Below are positions 60,961-64,000 of a stretch of 64,000 nucleotides of DNA, piece after piece; position 1 is the first letter of the stretch, and each line of letters starts with the position of its first letter. Where the stretch lies: NCBI GenBank assembly GCA_030068145.1, contig JAPJBO010000061.1, positions 414,502 through 478,501 of the forward strand, given 5' to 3'. Origin of the DNA: Diplonema papillatum (lineage: Eukaryota > Euglenozoa > Diplonemea > Diplonemida > Diplonemidae). Under the pieces are notes generated by a model. It was not told where the DNA came from, ran no database searches, and was given only the letters and a program-made list of their open reading frames with translations. The translations under genes and the position numbers were made by a program.

Positions 60961-63900
60961 TTGGGAGCCACAAAGTAGCCACAAACCTTGTGGCTACCTT
61001 TGTGGCTAATTATGCAAAATTTTGGTACCCAGGAAAACCACGTGAAACTAGCTTTTTCGGCCAGAAAATGCATCTGAAACACAATTTCTGACGATTTTGA
61101 CAGGTTTTTGAGCCAGAATCTGGATAAGCTGCTTCGCCCTGGCCTCGGTATCCTCAGCCGCGAGTCAGCGAGAACGTTGGCAACTCTATCAGTAATTTCG
61201 TACAACACCGAAGCAATTCAAGGCTTGAAAAGTTCAGAAAACAACAACAAACTGCCGCATCGTGCCAACACGGTCGCAAAACTAATGCTAATGCCATAAT
61301 TCTAGTACATTTTGAGTCGGAGAGTGCACCGGAGGAAGACGAACCCGTCGAAAGCGAAGTTGATAGTTCAGACAGCAGTCAGTACGAACCTGCCAATGCT
61401 TCTGTTGACAGGTTTTGGAGCAGGCAAGGAATCAATTTAGTTCAAAGGGTCTCTTGTCCGCAAACCCGTTCAGTTGCGGGGTTCATAGTCTCCAACTTTT
61501 CCTGCCAAAGGACCAAACCACGCAGGTGGTGACAACCGTGGTCTAAGGTTACTAGTAACGACGACAAAGCACGCTGATATTCTGGGATACGCAGGAGGAC
61601 AGCAACGACCCAGCAAACGGCAGAGCATTTCACAATTACGACGGCTCTTCTGCTCGGTGTGCAAGCTACCCCGTCACCAGCGAGTTTGCTTGCTTGCCGG
61701 CCGTTGAGCGCAACTACACGGCAGCAGGCATAGTACAGCAGGAGCACACTGACAGTGTGACTGACTCCCTGTACCCAACAGCTGTTACTGAGTGGCACTG
61801 TTACACTTGTTGCAATCAATGTCCGAAAGAGTTCAAGAAGGAGCCATGAAAAAGTATCCGAGAAAAGTAGCGGGGGCAATCTCTCACACGTCTTGGAAAT
61901 TCCTCGCGGGCTCCTGTAGCACCCCAGCCAGGGCACAAGGGAAATGGCTTCTGGTGGCTGACTTTCCGACAATACCGGTCCCAGCCTGCCGGGCAGCACG
62001 AGCCGCAGGCCCGCGGCAGGGAGCTCAAGCTCAGTCACCATCCGCCAGCTCCTGACTATTATCAGACGGCTGACACTTTTCTTTGCAGCTTTCTAGCATC
62101 ATTCAAATCTGATTGGCTGCGGCGGTATTGGTTGCCGCCGCAGCGATGATGGGTCTTTGCCAGATGCGGGGCACCGGGCGTGGAACCCACAGGTTTTCAA
62201 TAGAAAGGACGGGAATCGACCCACTGGTTGGTGACATTTCTTTGCAGGCCCGTGTAGCAGACCTTTTTCGGCGAATTTGTGCTCGCGTTCAGCTCCGATG
62301 AAGAGAACCGTGAAAAATAGACCCGGGGACCATAGCTGTCAGCCATAAGGTTGCCACATTGTGGCCCCATTTAGCCACAAAGTAGCCACAAACCTTGTGG
62401 CCACAAAGGTAGCATTATATTATTAACAAATTATGCAAAATTTTGGTATCACGGAAAACCGCGTGGAACTAACTTTTTCGGCCAGAAAATGCATCTGAAA
62501 CACGTTTTCTGACAATTTTGACAGGGTTTTGGGCCAGAACACGGGTTAGTTGCTACACCCTGGGCTCGGCATCCTGGTTGCGCACCCTGGGGAACCATTG
62601 GTAAACGGTTTACTAAACCGCTACTGCTACTAAAGTAGTTGTAGGCATTATGCACACAGAATCATGCATAATTCAGGTTGGCGAGAGTGACAGACCCATT
62701 CTACTTGCAAAGCGCTTACCATTTCTGTCCTGAAACCCTCTGAGAGGGCCTCTCAACCAGCGACCGGCGCTCTCCGAGCCTCTTGAATGACCCCAGAGGA
62801 GGAGTGGGAGAGAGCGGCAAGTACCGCCGCAGCCAAACAGATTTGAATGCTGCCAGAAAGCTGCAAAGAAAACGTGGCAGCCGTCTGATAATAGTCAGGA
62901 GCTGGCGGATGGTGACTGAGCTTGAGCTCCCTGCCGCGGGCCTGCGGCCCGTGCTGCCCTGCTGGACTGGTATTGTCGCAAGTCAGTCACTTTCAACTTT
63001 CCCTTGTGCCTTGGCTGGGCCTGTGCTACAGGAGCCTGCGAGGAATTTCCAAGACGTGTGAGAGATTGCCCCCGCTACTTTTCTCGGATCTTTGGCTCCT
63101 CCTTGAACTCTTTCGGACGCTGATTGCAACAAGTGTAACAGTGCCACTCAGTGACAGCTGTTACAGGGAGTCAGTCACACTGTCAGTGTGCTCCTGCTGT
63201 ACTATCATAGTAACTATGCCTGCTGCCGTGTGAAGTTGCGAGCTCTGTGCACTTTGCAAGCAAGCAAGCAAACTCGCTGGTGACGGGGTAGCTTGCACAC
63301 CGAGTAGAAGAGCTGTCGTAATTGTGAAATGCTCCGTTTGCTGGGTCGTTGCTGTCCTGTTTAACCTTGGGTATCTTAGAATATCAGTGCATCGCCGTTA
63401 CTAGTACGGCTGTCACCGGCGTGGTTTGGGTCCTTTAGCAGGAAAAGTTGGAGACTATGCACCCCGCAACTGAAACGGGTTTGCGGACAAGCGACCCTTT
63501 GAACTAAATTGATTCCTTGCCTGCTCCAAAACTTGGCAACAGAAGCATTGGCAGCTTCGTACTGACTCTGCGGTCTGAAATATCAACATCGCTTTCGACG
63601 GGTTCGTCTTCCTCCGGTGCACTCTCTGACTCAAAATGTACCAGAACTATGGCATTAGCATTGGTGCTGCGACCGTGTTGGCAAGATGCAGCAGCTTGTT
63701 GTTGTTTTCTGAACTTTTCAAGCCTTGAATTACTTGCAGTGTTGTACGAAGTTACTGATAGAGTTGCCAACGTTGCCGCTGACTCGCGGCTGAGGATACG
63801 AGGCCAGGGCGAAGCAGCTTACCCAAATTCGGGCCAAAAACCTGTCAGAATCATCAGAAATTGTGTTTTAGATGCATTTTTTGGCCGAAAAAACTAGTTT

Positions 63901-64000
63901 CACGTGGTTTCCCTGGGTATCAAAATTTTGCATAATTAGCCACAAAGGTAGCCACAAGGTTTGTGGCTACTTTGTGGCTCCCAATTAGCCACTAGTGGCT
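60947..64000. mobile_element. Foldback element with arms of about 1.1-1.2 kb
   Basis: The left arm (about 60947 to 62140) is repeated inverted at about 62815-64000. The ends are TAGTGGCTAATTGGGAGCC and its complement at the window's end; other matched pairs include CAAGGAATCAATTTAG, GGTGACTGAGCTTGAGCTC and GGCTGCGGCGGTA. The outer 150 bp, with GTAGCCACAAACCTTGTGG hairpins, occur a third time at about 62335-62600. Between the arms is an R1 repeat (62150-62345). No transposase is recognised. The right end may continue beyond the window. Confidence 0.8.
62150..62345 (-). repeat. Interspersed repeat R1 copy inside the foldback element
   Basis: GGACGGGAATCGACCC, GCAGGCCCGTGTAGCAGACC, GATGAAGAGAACCGTGAAAAA and GACCCGGGGACCA in the family order; one unit. 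Confidence 0.65.

Overview
The window looks like transposon-rich nuclear DNA of a microbial eukaryote (a protist or alga); I cannot name the group. Two GT-AG introns (116 bp and about 190 bp) join exons in phase, so the host has spliceosomal splicing. There are no operons, ribosome-binding sites, rRNA or clear tRNA genes. Most of the 64 kb is mobile elements, their broken copies, palindromes and tandem repeats. Host-like genes are few: a TPR/CHAT-domain protein (23.3-25.3 kb), a coiled-coil/TPR gene (33.2-34.5 kb), a leucine-rich-repeat protein (42.5-43.2 kb) and the front half of a ubiquitin-specific protease (35.2-36.1 kb).

Layout. 1-5.5 kb: repeats and no convincing gene. 5.5-7.4 kb, minus: a reverse transcriptase whose reading frame runs directly into an OTU-type cysteine protease. 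8.9-15 kb: nested repeats, a MITE with a related empty site elsewhere in the window, hairpins, a Crypton-like fragment, an AT-hook protein remnant and minisatellites. 15.1-16.7 kb, minus: a SAP-domain pseudogene and an RNase H remnant. 16.7-20.6 kb, plus: a non-LTR retrotransposon with RNase H, frameshifted, partly inverted and missing its catalytic FADD block. 25.7-33.2 kb: interspersed repeats, hAT transposase remnants and a long foldback element. 34.8-39.2 kb: a Crypton-like fragment, the USP fragment, and copy 1 of a tyrosine-recombinase (YR) retroelement with gene order Gag-YR-RT, as in VIPER-type DIRS elements. 41-47.4 kb: two degenerate copies of the 17-20 kb LINE, the LRR gene and YR element copy 2. 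46.5-49.3 kb: a foldback element. 50-51.4 kb: the 3' part of an ingi/I-like LINE. 51.9-54.9 kb: a nearly complete hAT transposon with terminal inverted repeats and target-site duplication. 55-60 kb: minisatellites and duplicated blocks. 60.1-64 kb: a second hAT transposase of the same family, interrupted by a foldback element with arms of about 1.1 kb that reaches the window end.

The most distinctive observations are the joining of retroelement RT with deubiquitinase-like domains (RT-OTU in one ORF; RT next to USP), the Gag-YR-RT elements with a long open overlap between YR and RT frames in both copies, and coding breaks that trace to short inverted or direct duplications. The clearest is an 11-bp templated inverted insertion in the LINE RT.
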